Positions 19,713-26,340 of a stretch of DNA of 64,000 nt are shown piece by piece (positions within the stretch are counted from its first letter, which is position 1; each line of letters starts with the position of its first letter). Below the pieces are notes generated by a model. The model did no database searches. It was not told the DNA's origin and saw only the letters and a program-made list of their open reading frames with translations. The stretch is from Longimicrobium sp. GTDB lineage: Bacteria > Gemmatimonadota > Gemmatimonadetes > Longimicrobiales > Longimicrobiaceae. The position numbers were made by a program, and so were the translations under genes. The stretch is from positions 37,440 through 101,439 of the forward strand of contig NZ_DATIND010000127.1 of assembly GCF_035474595.1 (NCBI RefSeq), given 5' to 3'.

Positions 19713-20138
19713 CTGTTTCCGTGAGCACGCCGGGAGACGCGCGGAACGCCACCTGTTCATCGCCGCGATCCGTCCGCGAGGGCCGTGATCCGGCGGCTCG
19801 CCGGGCGGGGAAACGGCCGGAGGTACGCGCGCCCCGCCGATCCCTCCAAACCACCGTGGTGCACGGAATCCGCTGCGTTCCGCATCCGCTGCACCAGCTT
19901 CGTGCGCCCGCTTCGGAGCGCGTCTTCAAACGAACCTCTGGCATTGTCGCGGGGATAGGCCCATTATTCACACACACGCGTAAATAGCCACGACTCCGCG
20001 GGCGCTCCCTTCGCGCCGGGCGCGGAGCAGAGTGCACATCATTTGCACCTGACGTGGAGCTGCACCCGTTTACGCGGGACGGGCGCGCCCGGGCCGGCGC
20101 GCCGCGCTGAATCCACACCCCTTGTCGGAGCCCCTCGA
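19713..20138. other. Gene-free gap upstream of the TPR gene
   Basis: About 425 bp without a convincing ORF. It is less GC-rich near 19930-20000 (a CACACACACGCG stretch and CATTATTCA), where the promoter of the TPR gene may lie. No repeat family member was found here. The minus-strand ORF across this region has an arginine/proline-rich antisense-like composition. Confidence 0.5.
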
Positions 20139-21437
20139 ATGGCCGGACCACAACCGGGTTCGCCCGCGCGCAAGCCGCGCCGCCGCTGGCGGTGGCACGT
20201 GCCGCCGGCGCTGGTGCACGGGAACGAGACGCTGGAAGGCACGGAGATGCTGGAAGAGTTCTCCGGGGCTGTGGGGCTGGTCCTGTGGCAGTCCATGCGC
20301 GACGTCACGCTGTGGGCGGGCGGGCGCGAGCCGGCCGAGCGCGCGGACCTGTTCCAGGGCATCGCGCACGAGCAGCGCCTGCGGCAGCTGGAGCAGGCGG
20401 GGATCGACGCGGCCATCGACGCGCCGATGCGCATGCTGGCCCGCATCTCCGGCGAGCCGGCGGCGATCACCGAGGACGAGATCCTGGGCGCCTGCCGCGA
20501 CGTGGCCAGCTGGGCCGACGCGCAGGAGAAGCTCTCCACCGCCATTTCCTTCTCGCAGGCGGGCGCGCTGGCGGCGCCCACCAACGCGGCGGCGGGGTTC
20601 CGCGTGGGGCAGCTGGCGCGGCGCAAGGCCGAGTACGCGCGCGCCGAGAGCTGGTTCCGGCGGGTGATCGGGCTGGGGCGGCAGGCCAAGGACTGGGCCA
20701 GCTACTCCGAGGCCTTCCTGGGGCTGGGCGAGCTGTACACCCAGCGCGGCAACTACCCGGCGGCGCGCCGCTTCCACGTGCGGGCGCTGCGCGCCGCCAA
20801 GCGCCACGGCCTGCGCGACATCCAGGGGCGGTCGCTGCACGCGCTGTTCGTCATCGCCAGCGACACCAACCCGGCCGAGGCGCTGGAATTCGCGCGGCAG
20901 TCGTTCCGCGCGTACGGCAGCACGCACCTGCGCCTGCCCATGCTGGCGCGCGACCTGGCGTACTTCTGGATGACGCGCGGCCGCTTCGCGCAGGCGCTGG
21001 CCGTGTTCCAGGCGCTGGCGCCGCACCTGTCCACGCCGGGCGAGCGGATGCTGAACACCGCCGACATCGGGCGCGCGGCGGGCGGCGCGGCCAACCGCGG
21101 CGAGTTCGACCGCGCGTGGGACGAGGTGTGGAGCTTCGCGGGCGAGTGGCACACGCGCCCGAACGCGGCGCAGGCGCTGCTGGACCTGGCGCGTGGCGCG
21201 GCCAGCCTGAAGGACTGGAGCCGCGCCGAGCGCGCCGCCAGCACGGCGCGCGACGTGGCCACGCGCCGCGAGGAGAGCCGCGTGGCGCTCGAGGCCGAGA
21301 CGGTGCTGGACCAAGTGACCCGCAAGCGCGGCATCGAGGCGGCCACCGAGCCCGCGGGCGGCGAGCAGGAGGAGGCCGACACCGAAGGCCTGGCCGCCGA
21401 GCTCCTCCGCACCCTCAGCCTCGCCGCGCGACGGTAG
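20139..21437 (+). CDS. Tetratricopeptide-repeat protein
   Basis: 432 residues, predicted largely helical. TPR-like units are visible in AGFRVGQLARRKAEYARAES, SEAFLGLGELYTQRGNYPAA, ARDLAYFWMTRGRFAQALAV and LLDLARGAASLKDWSRAERA. There is no signal peptide or DNA-binding domain, so it is probably a cytoplasmic scaffold. The chosen ATG gives a basic start (KPRRRWRWH). It is transcribed alone; a type C repeat half follows the stop. Confidence 0.8.
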   Translation: MAGPQPGSPARKPRRRWRWHVPPALVHGNETLEGTEMLEEFSGAVGLVLWQSMRDVTLWAGGREPAERADLFQGIAHEQRLRQLEQAGIDAAIDAPMRMLARISGEPAAITEDEILGACRDVASWADAQEKLSTAISFSQAGALAAPTNAAAGFRVGQLARRKAEYARAESWFRRVIGLGRQAKDWASYSEAFLGLGELYTQRGNYPAARRFHVRALRAAKRHGLRDIQGRSLHALFVIASDTNPAEALEFARQSFRAYGSTHLRLPMLARDLAYFWMTRGRFAQALAVFQALAPHLSTPGERMLNTADIGRAAGGAANRGEFDRAWDEVWSFAGEWHTRPNAAQALLDLARGAASLKDWSRAERAASTARDVATRREESRVALEAETVLDQVTRKRGIEAATEPAGGEQEEADTEGLAAELLRTLSLAARR

Positions 21438-21561
21438 GGGCGAGGGAGTTCTGAAGACGAGCCGCCGCTCCGGAGACGTCACCGGGGCGGCGGTTTCGCA
21501 TTCTGGGACTGCGGGATCGGGGCGTGTTTGATGCCTCCGAGCGCCAGTCCTGCGCCGGTGG

Positions 21562-21690
21562 AGCCCTCCGCCCGCAACTGGGGCCGCGTACCCCCTCCCG
21601 ATAACGGGAGGGGGTAACTTCGATAGCTCCGCTCAGCCGGTCGAGCACTCGTCGGGTGACCGTGTGCCGCGAGGCCCAACCCCGCATCGC
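21562..21690 (-). repeat. Type C repeat, second half only
   Basis: Read on the minus strand this contains GAAGTTACCCCCTCCCG, TTAT, CGGGAGGGGGTACGCGGCC, as in the full copies. The part carrying the CCCCTCCCCC hairpin is absent. It lies in the 568-bp gap before the acyl-CoA dehydrogenase gene. Confidence 0.8.
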
Positions 21691-21739
21691 AGTGGCTCAT
21701 CAAGCCGGGCGGGCACAAGGCAGCCTCCAGCACCGATCT

Positions 21740-21806
21740 CATCGAGCTACCTCTCCCGGTACGGGAGAGGTGGACGGCCTCGGCCGGCCGGAGAGGGCGC
21801 GGGGCA
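21740..21806. repeat. Type D repeat piece with CTCTCCCG hairpin
   Basis: CTCTCCCG, GTA, CGGGAGAG is a perfect stem, followed by GGCCGGCCGGAGAGGGCGCGG. A close relative is found at 38555-38625. Together with a type C half and a microsatellite it fills the gap 21438-22005, which has no gene. Confidence 0.7.
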
Positions 21807-21826
21807 GAGGGCGCACTCCGAAGCCT

Positions 21827-21866
21827 GGCACTCAGCACTTCCGCACTTCCGCACTCCCGCACTCGA
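21827..21866. repeat. 8-bp microsatellite, short copy
   Basis: GCACTTCC twice, then GCACTCCC and GCACTCG, the TYYCGCAC type. It is about 140 bp upstream of the acyl-CoA dehydrogenase start. Confidence 0.8.
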
Positions 21867-22005
21867 ATCGCTGCAAACCCCTTGGCACGACTCGCGCTAT
21901 TGCGTGAGTGGGGCTCACTTCTACGTTTCATCGTGGGGCCACCGGCAGCACGCCGGACGCGCCCGTGGCGAGCGCCCTCAACCCATTGGCCAGGAACGGT
22001 TTTCG

Positions 22006-23958
22006 ATGAGTGACCAGAACGCCCGGAACGCTCCGAGCGAACAGGAGTCGCGCGAAGTCGCGGAGGCCGCGCGCGAAACCGAGTGGACCGCGCCGAGCTT
22101 CGTCCGCGAGCTGTTCCTCGGCAACTTCCGCCTGGACCTGATCCATCCCTATCCCCGGCAGTCGCCCGAGGACAAGGCCAAGACCGACGCCTACATCGCC
22201 AAGCTGCGCAAGTTCCTGGACGAGAACGTAGACTCCGACGAGATCGACCGCACCGGCGAGCTGCCGCCCGAGGTGGTGCAGGGTCTCCGGGATCTCGGCG
22301 CCTTCGGTCTCAAGATCCCCGAGGAGTACGGCGGCATCGGGCTCAGCCAGCTGGGGTACGGGCGCACCATCGGCATGGTCACCAGCAAGGACGGCAACCT
22401 CACCGCCCTTCTCTCGGCGCACCAGTCCATCGGCGTGCCGCAGCCGCTGAAGATGTTCGGCACCCCCGAGCAGAAGAAGAAGTACCTGCCGCGCCTGGCC
22501 GCGGGCGCCATCAGCGCCTTCGCGCTCACCGAGCCCGGCGTGGGCTCGGACCCCGCCGCGCTGGCGACGACCGCCGAGCCGACCGAGGACGGCGAGGCCT
22601 TCATCCTGAACGGCGAGAAGCTGTGGTGCACCAACGGCACCATCGCCGAGCTGCTGGTGGTGATGGCGAAGACCCCGTCGAAGATGAAGAACGGCAAGGA
22701 GATCCCCCAGATCACCGCCTTCATCGTCGAGACCAGCGCGCCGGGGGTGGAGATCACCAACCGCTGCCGCTTCATGGGCCTGAAGGCGCTGCAGAACGCC
22801 GTCATCACCTTCAAGAACGTGCGCGTCCCTCGCGAGGACATCATCTGGGGCGAGGGGAAGGGTCTCAAGCTGGCGCTGATGACGCTGAACACCGGCCGCC
22901 TGACGCTGCCCATGAGCGCGGCGTACGGGGCCAAGGTGGCGGTCGAGGTGGCGCGGAAGTGGGCCGCCGAGCGCGTGCAGTGGGGCGCCCCCATCGGCAA
23001 GCACGACGCGGTGGCGCAGATGCTGGGCGCCATGGCGGCCGATGCCTTCGCCATCGAGAGCATGGCCGAGCTTTCCAGCGCGCTGGCCGACCAGGCGAAG
23101 AACGACATCCGCCTGGAGGCCGCGATCGCCAAGCTGTGGACCACGGAGATCGGCTGGCGGATCGTGGACGACCTGCTGCAGATCCGCGGCGGGCGCGGCT
23201 ACGAGACGGCCGACTCGCTGGCCGCGCGCGGCGAGGTGCCCATCGCGGTGGAGCGGATGATGCGCGACTTCCGCATCAACCGAATCTTCGAGGGCTCGTC
23301 GGAGATCATGCGCCTGTTCATCGCCCGCGAGGCGGTGGACACGCACCTGGCCGTGGCGGGCGACCTGATCAAGCCCGGCATCAGCACCGGGCAGAAGCTG
23401 GGCGCCATGGCCAAGGCGGGCGCCTGGTACGCGGCCTGGCTGCCGAAGCGCTTCGTGGGCGGCGGGCAGCTTCCCGGCCACTACGGCGAGTTCGGGCGCA
23501 ACGCCAAGCACGTGCGCTTCATCGAGCGCACCTCGCGCAAGCTGGCGCGCAACATGTTCTACGCCATGGGCAAGTACCAGGCGAAGCTGGAGCGCAAGGG
23601 CCACCTGCTGGGCCGCTTCGTGGACATCGGCGCCGAGCTGTACGCCATGAGCTGCGCGGTGGTGCGCGCGCAGGACATGCGCGACGGGCCCAACGGCAAG
23701 GAGGCGGCGATCCTGGCCGACGTGTTCTGCCGCCGCTCGCGGCTGCGGGTGAAGGCGCTCTTCGACCAGCTGTGGGAGAACGCCGACGACCCGACCTACA
23801 AGGTTGCCCAGGACGTGATGAAGGGCCGTTACGCCTTCATCGAGGAGGGCGCCGTCACCACCATCCCCGAGCACACCCTGGCGCCCAGCGCGCAGCCGCC
23901 CATCGAGCGCAAGGTGTCGGGCGAGCGCCCGGCCACGCGCATCGGCGCGAGCGGCTGA
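22006..23958 (+). CDS. Acyl-CoA dehydrogenase, long (VLCAD/ACAD9-like) form
   Basis: 650 residues, longer than the 380-400 of short/medium-chain enzymes. The core carries FALTEPGVGSDPA (FAD/substrate signature 1), LNGEKLWCTNG, and QIRGGRGYETADSL with MMRDFRINRIFEGSSEIMRLFIA (signature 2). In VLCAD-like enzymes the catalytic Glu lies in the segment IFEG, as seen here. The C-terminal 200 residues form the extra domain of the VLCAD/ACAD9 group used for dimer or membrane contact. It should catalyse the first step of fatty-acid beta-oxidation, passing electrons to ETF; no other fad gene is linked. Confidence 0.93.
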   Translation: MSDQNARNAPSEQESREVAEAARETEWTAPSFVRELFLGNFRLDLIHPYPRQSPEDKAKTDAYIAKLRKFLDENVDSDEIDRTGELPPEVVQGLRDLGAFGLKIPEEYGGIGLSQLGYGRTIGMVTSKDGNLTALLSAHQSIGVPQPLKMFGTPEQKKKYLPRLAAGAISAFALTEPGVGSDPAALATTAEPTEDGEAFILNGEKLWCTNGTIAELLVVMAKTPSKMKNGKEIPQITAFIVETSAPGVEITNRCRFMGLKALQNAVITFKNVRVPREDIIWGEGKGLKLALMTLNTGRLTLPMSAAYGAKVAVEVARKWAAERVQWGAPIGKHDAVAQMLGAMAADAFAIESMAELSSALADQAKNDIRLEAAIAKLWTTEIGWRIVDDLLQIRGGRGYETADSLAARGEVPIAVERMMRDFRINRIFEGSSEIMRLFIAREAVDTHLAVAGDLIKPGISTGQKLGAMAKAGAWYAAWLPKRFVGGGQLPGHYGEFGRNAKHVRFIERTSRKLARNMFYAMGKYQAKLERKGHLLGRFVDIGAELYAMSCAVVRAQDMRDGPNGKEAAILADVFCRRSRLRVKALFDQLWENADDPTYKVAQDVMKGRYAFIEEGAVTTIPEHTLAPSAQPPIERKVSGERPATRIGASG

Positions 23959-23979
23959 TCGCGGGCCGCCTTCGGCGGA

Positions 23980-24010
23980 GTACGAGAAGTACGGAAGTAC
24001 GAAAGTACGC
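23980..24010. repeat. 8-bp microsatellite variant (GTACGRRA)
   Basis: GTACGAGA, A, GTACGGAA, GTACGAAA, GTACGC: the same period and purine pattern as the GTGCGRRA repeats, but with GTAC in place of GTGC. It lies just after the acyl-CoA dehydrogenase stop and before a terminator hairpin. Confidence 0.75.
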
Positions 24011-24011
24011 A

Positions 24012-24046
24012 ACGGCCCCGCGGCGGATGCATCGCCGCGGGGCCGT
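24012..24046 (+). terminator. Strong hairpin after the acyl-CoA dehydrogenase gene
   Basis: ACGGCCCCGCGGCG and CGCCGCGGGGCCGT pair perfectly over 14 bp around a 7-nt GATGCAT loop. The following sequence is not a clean T-run, so termination may be partial. Confidence 0.75.
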
Positions 24047-24189
24047 CGCTCGTTCTGCTCGATGGATACGGACGCGCTGCTTTTCAGCCGGGGAATCGAA
24101 CGTTCCGTCTCAATGGGCGTGGCACTGGAACTGCGGCGACTCGGGGGAGATCGCCCGTTCGGCAATCCATCCCGTTCACGGAGGCACGG

Positions 24190-24387
24190 ATGCGCAAGCT
24201 TCGCCTGGAGCCGGAAGATCTGGCCGTTGAGTCGTTCGACACACGCGGCACCGGGCTCGACGAGAGCGGCACCGTGTACGGGAACGCCGTGACGACCCCC
24301 TGCTCATGCCGCGGCACCAGCTGCCTCGCCACGGCGTGCGTCGACGCGAATGGCTGCATCGACCCCACCTGCCGCGCGATTCAGTAG
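24190..24387 (+). CDS. Orphan RiPP precursor, pinensin-like lanthipeptide family
   Basis: 65 residues, with GGAGG 5 bases before the ATG. The leader MRKLRLEPEDLAVESFDT matches the pattern of pinensin-family leaders (KLxLxxDLxVESFxT), and GTVYG precedes a core with six cysteines spread among Ser/Thr: PCSCRGTSC, ATACVD, NGCIDPTCRAIQ. In the family these Ser/Thr are dehydrated and joined to Cys as lanthionines. No lanthionine synthetase, protease or exporter lies in this window, so modification enzymes would act in trans or the peptide is unmodified. Family assignment rests on the leader and Cys pattern. Confidence 0.65.
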   Translation: MRKLRLEPEDLAVESFDTRGTGLDESGTVYGNAVTTPCSCRGTSCLATACVDANGCIDPTCRAIQ

Positions 24388-24550
24388 GACGGAAGGATGC
24401 ACGCCGAGCGTCGCCACGCGCTCCCAGAGCCCCCGCTCCGGGAGCTTCGTCGTTCCGCCGGGTGGGTATCGGTTGCGGTCCGGCAGGAGGCTCTCGGGCT
24501 TGTCGACGACCGCGCCGCGAGCCGGGATCATCTTGCGCGCTCGCCTGTCA

Positions 24551-24599
24551 CGCGGGTTCTCCGCCGCGATCCTGTTTGTTATGTTTTGGAGAACCCGCG
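24551..24599. promoter_or_regulatory. Inverted repeat upstream of the RHH/PIN operon
   Basis: CGCGGGTTCTCC (24551-24562) and GGAGAACCCGCG (24588-24599) are perfect 12-bp inverted repeats around an AT-rich 25-bp core that includes GTTATGTTTT, a possible -10. The right arm ends 13 bp before the RHH ATG. It is a good candidate for the autoregulatory operator of the antitoxin, or an mRNA hairpin in the leader. Confidence 0.5.
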
Positions 24600-24612
24600 C
24601 TGGAGTGTCGAG

Positions 24613-24831
24613 ATGAGCGAGACGATTCCCATTACCCTCTCCAACGAACTCGCTGCCGAAGTCGACGCGCTGTCCGAAGCCGACGGCATCCCGCGCGACG
24701 AGCTCGTCCGCAATGCCGTGGAAGCGTATGTCGCGGAGCGGAGGTTCGACGAATTGCGCGCCCGCGTCATCCCGCAGGCACAGAGGGCCGGGTTCTTCAC
24801 GGACGAGGACGTGTTCCGCGAGATCTCGTGA
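24613..24831 (+). CDS. RHH-type antitoxin
   Basis: 72 residues. IPITLSNELAAEVDALSEADGI, RDELVRNAVEAYVAERRF is a ribbon-helix-helix DNA-binding domain, and the tail (ARVIPQAQRAGFFTDEDVFREIS) is the toxin-wrapping segment commonly seen in partners of PIN toxins (GxFTDEDVFxxI). The ATG at 24613 follows a GAG-containing leader. It overlaps the PIN gene by 4 bp (GTGA). Confidence 0.88.
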   Translation: MSETIPITLSNELAAEVDALSEADGIPRDELVRNAVEAYVAERRFDELRARVIPQAQRAGFFTDEDVFREIS

Positions 24832-25238
24832 GGCTCGTTCTCGATACGAACGTCCTCATCGCGGCTTATGCCACCGAGGGCGCCTGCATGCGGCTGTACA
24901 GATACTGCATGCGGCGCCACGTCCTCGTTACCTCCGAGATCCTCATCGAGGAGTTGCGGGAGAAGCTCCTTCGAAAGCTCAAGATCGCCTCTCCGGACGT
25001 TGACGATCTCCTCGGGTTCTATCGCGAACACTGCGAGATCGTTATGCCGCGGCCGCTGCAATCTCCAGTTTCACGCGATCCTGACGACGATTGGGTGATC
25101 GCCACAGCGATAGCGGGCGAGTGCCGGTGCATCGTAAGCGGTGACGGCGATCTCCTCACGCTCGAGACCTACCAGGGCATCCGTATGATTCGCCCGGCCT
25201 CGTTTTGGGAGTTTGAAGCTGGTTCATCAGAGGTGTAG
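24828..25238 (+). CDS. PIN-family toxin component (COG1569-like)
   Basis: 136 residues beginning with GTG. RLVLDTNVLIAAYAT has the first PIN Asp, EILIEELREKLLRKL an acidic helix, and RDPDDDWVIATAIAGECRCIVSGDGDLLTL has the D-x-x residues and the SGDxDLL signature of the putative toxin-antitoxin PIN family. It probably cleaves RNA. The overlap with the RHH gene means coupled translation. The pair resembles, but is not closely related to, the VapBC locus at 16 kb. Confidence 0.9.
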   Translation: MRLVLDTNVLIAAYATEGACMRLYRYCMRRHVLVTSEILIEELREKLLRKLKIASPDVDDLLGFYREHCEIVMPRPLQSPVSRDPDDDWVIATAIAGECRCIVSGDGDLLTLETYQGIRMIRPASFWEFEAGSSEV

Positions 25239-25390
25239 TCCTTCTGATCCGTCAGGTCCTTCCCTAATCCGTCTCCCCAGCGCCTCACATCGGAATCCTT
25301 CCCTGACCCCGCCGTCGCCCGCCCGGCACGGATCGTGAAGCCGCGTGTCCTGCAACCGCAGCGCGGACAAGCACATCCAGAGGAGGAACG

Positions 25391-25732
25391 ATGGGCGGCA
25401 AGCGACGGGACCAGTACAACATCGACCCCAGCGAGGCGGGGGCGTCCGACTACAAGAACCTTCCCGAATCGGGGCAGGGGCACTCCAGCCTGGACGACAC
25501 CGTCACGGGCGACACCGAGAAGGTGGGGCGGCAGCACGTGGGCCACGGCGGCGGCCCCGGGCAGCACTTCTTCGACCCCAAGCATCCGCAGCCCTCGCAC
25601 GACGCCAACGTGCACGCCCGCGAGGGGCACGGCCACGGCGGCGAGGAGGGCGCGATGTCGGCCGGCGAGTCGCCGCGCGAGCGCGAGGCGGAGGGGACCG
25701 AGGACCCGCGCGACCGCGGGGTGGGCGCGTGA
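25391..25732 (+). CDS. Hydrophilic, probably disordered small protein
   Basis: 113 residues with AGAGGAGGAACG immediately upstream, an excellent ribosome binding site. The sequence is rich in Gly, His, Glu, Asp and Pro (HVGHGGGPGQHFFD, REGHGHGGEEGA) and has no hydrophobic core, so it is probably intrinsically disordered. His clusters could bind metal. I do not recognise a family. It overlaps the next small gene by 4 bp. Confidence 0.6.
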   Translation: MGGKRRDQYNIDPSEAGASDYKNLPESGQGHSSLDDTVTGDTEKVGRQHVGHGGGPGQHFFDPKHPQPSHDANVHAREGHGHGGEEGAMSAGESPREREAEGTEDPRDRGVGA

Positions 25733-25992
25733 GCCCCGGCGGCCCCGGCCCGCGCCAGGAGATCGGAAACGCGGAGAGCTCCGGCAAGCACCCCCCGCAC
25801 GTGGACGTGAACGCGAAGGGAAGCCCCCTTCAGGAATCGTCGGGGAACCCCGCCGACGTGCCCACGATGCCCGCCAACGCGCACGGGAGCGACCACGCGC
25901 CCGGCGGCGAGCAGCCGCACACGATCGACGAGGGGAGCATGTACGACCGGCGGCCGGAAGAGGACAAGGACAACCGCGTTGCCGGCGCGTGA
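25729..25992 (+). CDS. Hydrophilic, probably disordered small protein
   Basis: 87 residues from a GTG that overlaps the stop of the preceding gene (GTGA). It is again very polar (KHPPHVDVNAKGSPLQESSGNP, GSDHAPGGEQPHTIDEGSMY) without a hydrophobic core. Together the two genes form a small operon ended by a strong hairpin. A similar small acidic protein is encoded at 52047. Composition recalls stress- or desiccation-related hydrophilins, but that is only an analogy. Confidence 0.55.
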   Translation: MSPGGPGPRQEIGNAESSGKHPPHVDVNAKGSPLQESSGNPADVPTMPANAHGSDHAPGGEQPHTIDEGSMYDRRPEEDKDNRVAGA

Positions 25993-26023
25993 CCCGCTGA
26001 TTGCAGCTTCGTGACCTCTTTCA

Positions 26024-26051
26024 CGCGGCCCCGGGATCTCCCGGGGCCGCG
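26024..26051 (+). terminator. Hairpin after the hydrophilic-protein pair
   Basis: CGCGGCCCCGGG and CCCGGGGCCGCG form a perfect 12-bp stem with an ATCT loop. No T-run follows. Confidence 0.7.
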
Positions 26052-26203
26052 GCTGCTTCGGTCCGTTCACTTCCGCACCCGCGCGGGTCAGCCGATCGCT
26101 CCCGCCGGAGGCCGGTTCCGCCGCCCGAAGTGTCCGATGTGGTGTATCAGATGGGCGGCGCGGGGCGGCCGCATGTACAACCTTTGCGGCGGTAACGGAA
26201 GGG

Positions 26204-26254
26204 TTGACCACTAGATATTGGGGTCCTACATTGTTGCTCCCCAACACGTGGTAC
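26204..26254 (+). promoter_or_regulatory. nrdJ promoter with two candidate NrdR boxes
   Basis: TTGACC (26204-26209) and TACATT (26227-26232) are separated by 17 bp, a good sigma70-type promoter 108 bp before the nrdJ start. CACTAGATATTGGGGT (26209-26224) lies in the spacer and CCCCAACACGTGGTAC (26239-26254) follows 14 bp later, a 30-bp centre-to-centre distance. Paired 16-bp palindrome-like boxes at three helical turns are the hallmark of NrdR repression of ribonucleotide reductase genes. The second box matches less well. Confidence 0.55.
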
Positions 26255-26265
26255 ACACCAGATTG

Positions 26266-26318
26266 TTTTCCACAGGCGCAACCGCCTTTACCGCAAGCCG
26301 TTTCGCGGGTTTTCCACA
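26266..26318. promoter_or_regulatory. Two DnaA-box-like sites in the nrdJ leader
   Basis: TTTTCCACA occurs exactly at 26266-26274 and again at 26310-26318, each one mismatch from TTATCCACA. Both are on the plus strand, 44 bp apart. DnaA boxes upstream of ribonucleotide reductase genes are known in E. coli (nrdAB). No other oriC-like features (more boxes, AT-rich unwinding element, dnaA or dnaN) are present, so this is not proposed as an origin. Confidence 0.4.
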
Positions 26319-26340
26319 ACGCGCAGAGAGGACCTGGTCG

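Noticed and set aside
19528..20151. Minus-strand ORF across the gap before the TPR gene
   Set aside because: Overlaps the 3' end of a real gene, includes a terminator and has antisense-like composition.
26266..26318. Replication origin from the two DnaA-like boxes
   Set aside because: Only two boxes, no AT-rich unwinding region, and no dnaA, dnaN or other origin genes nearby.
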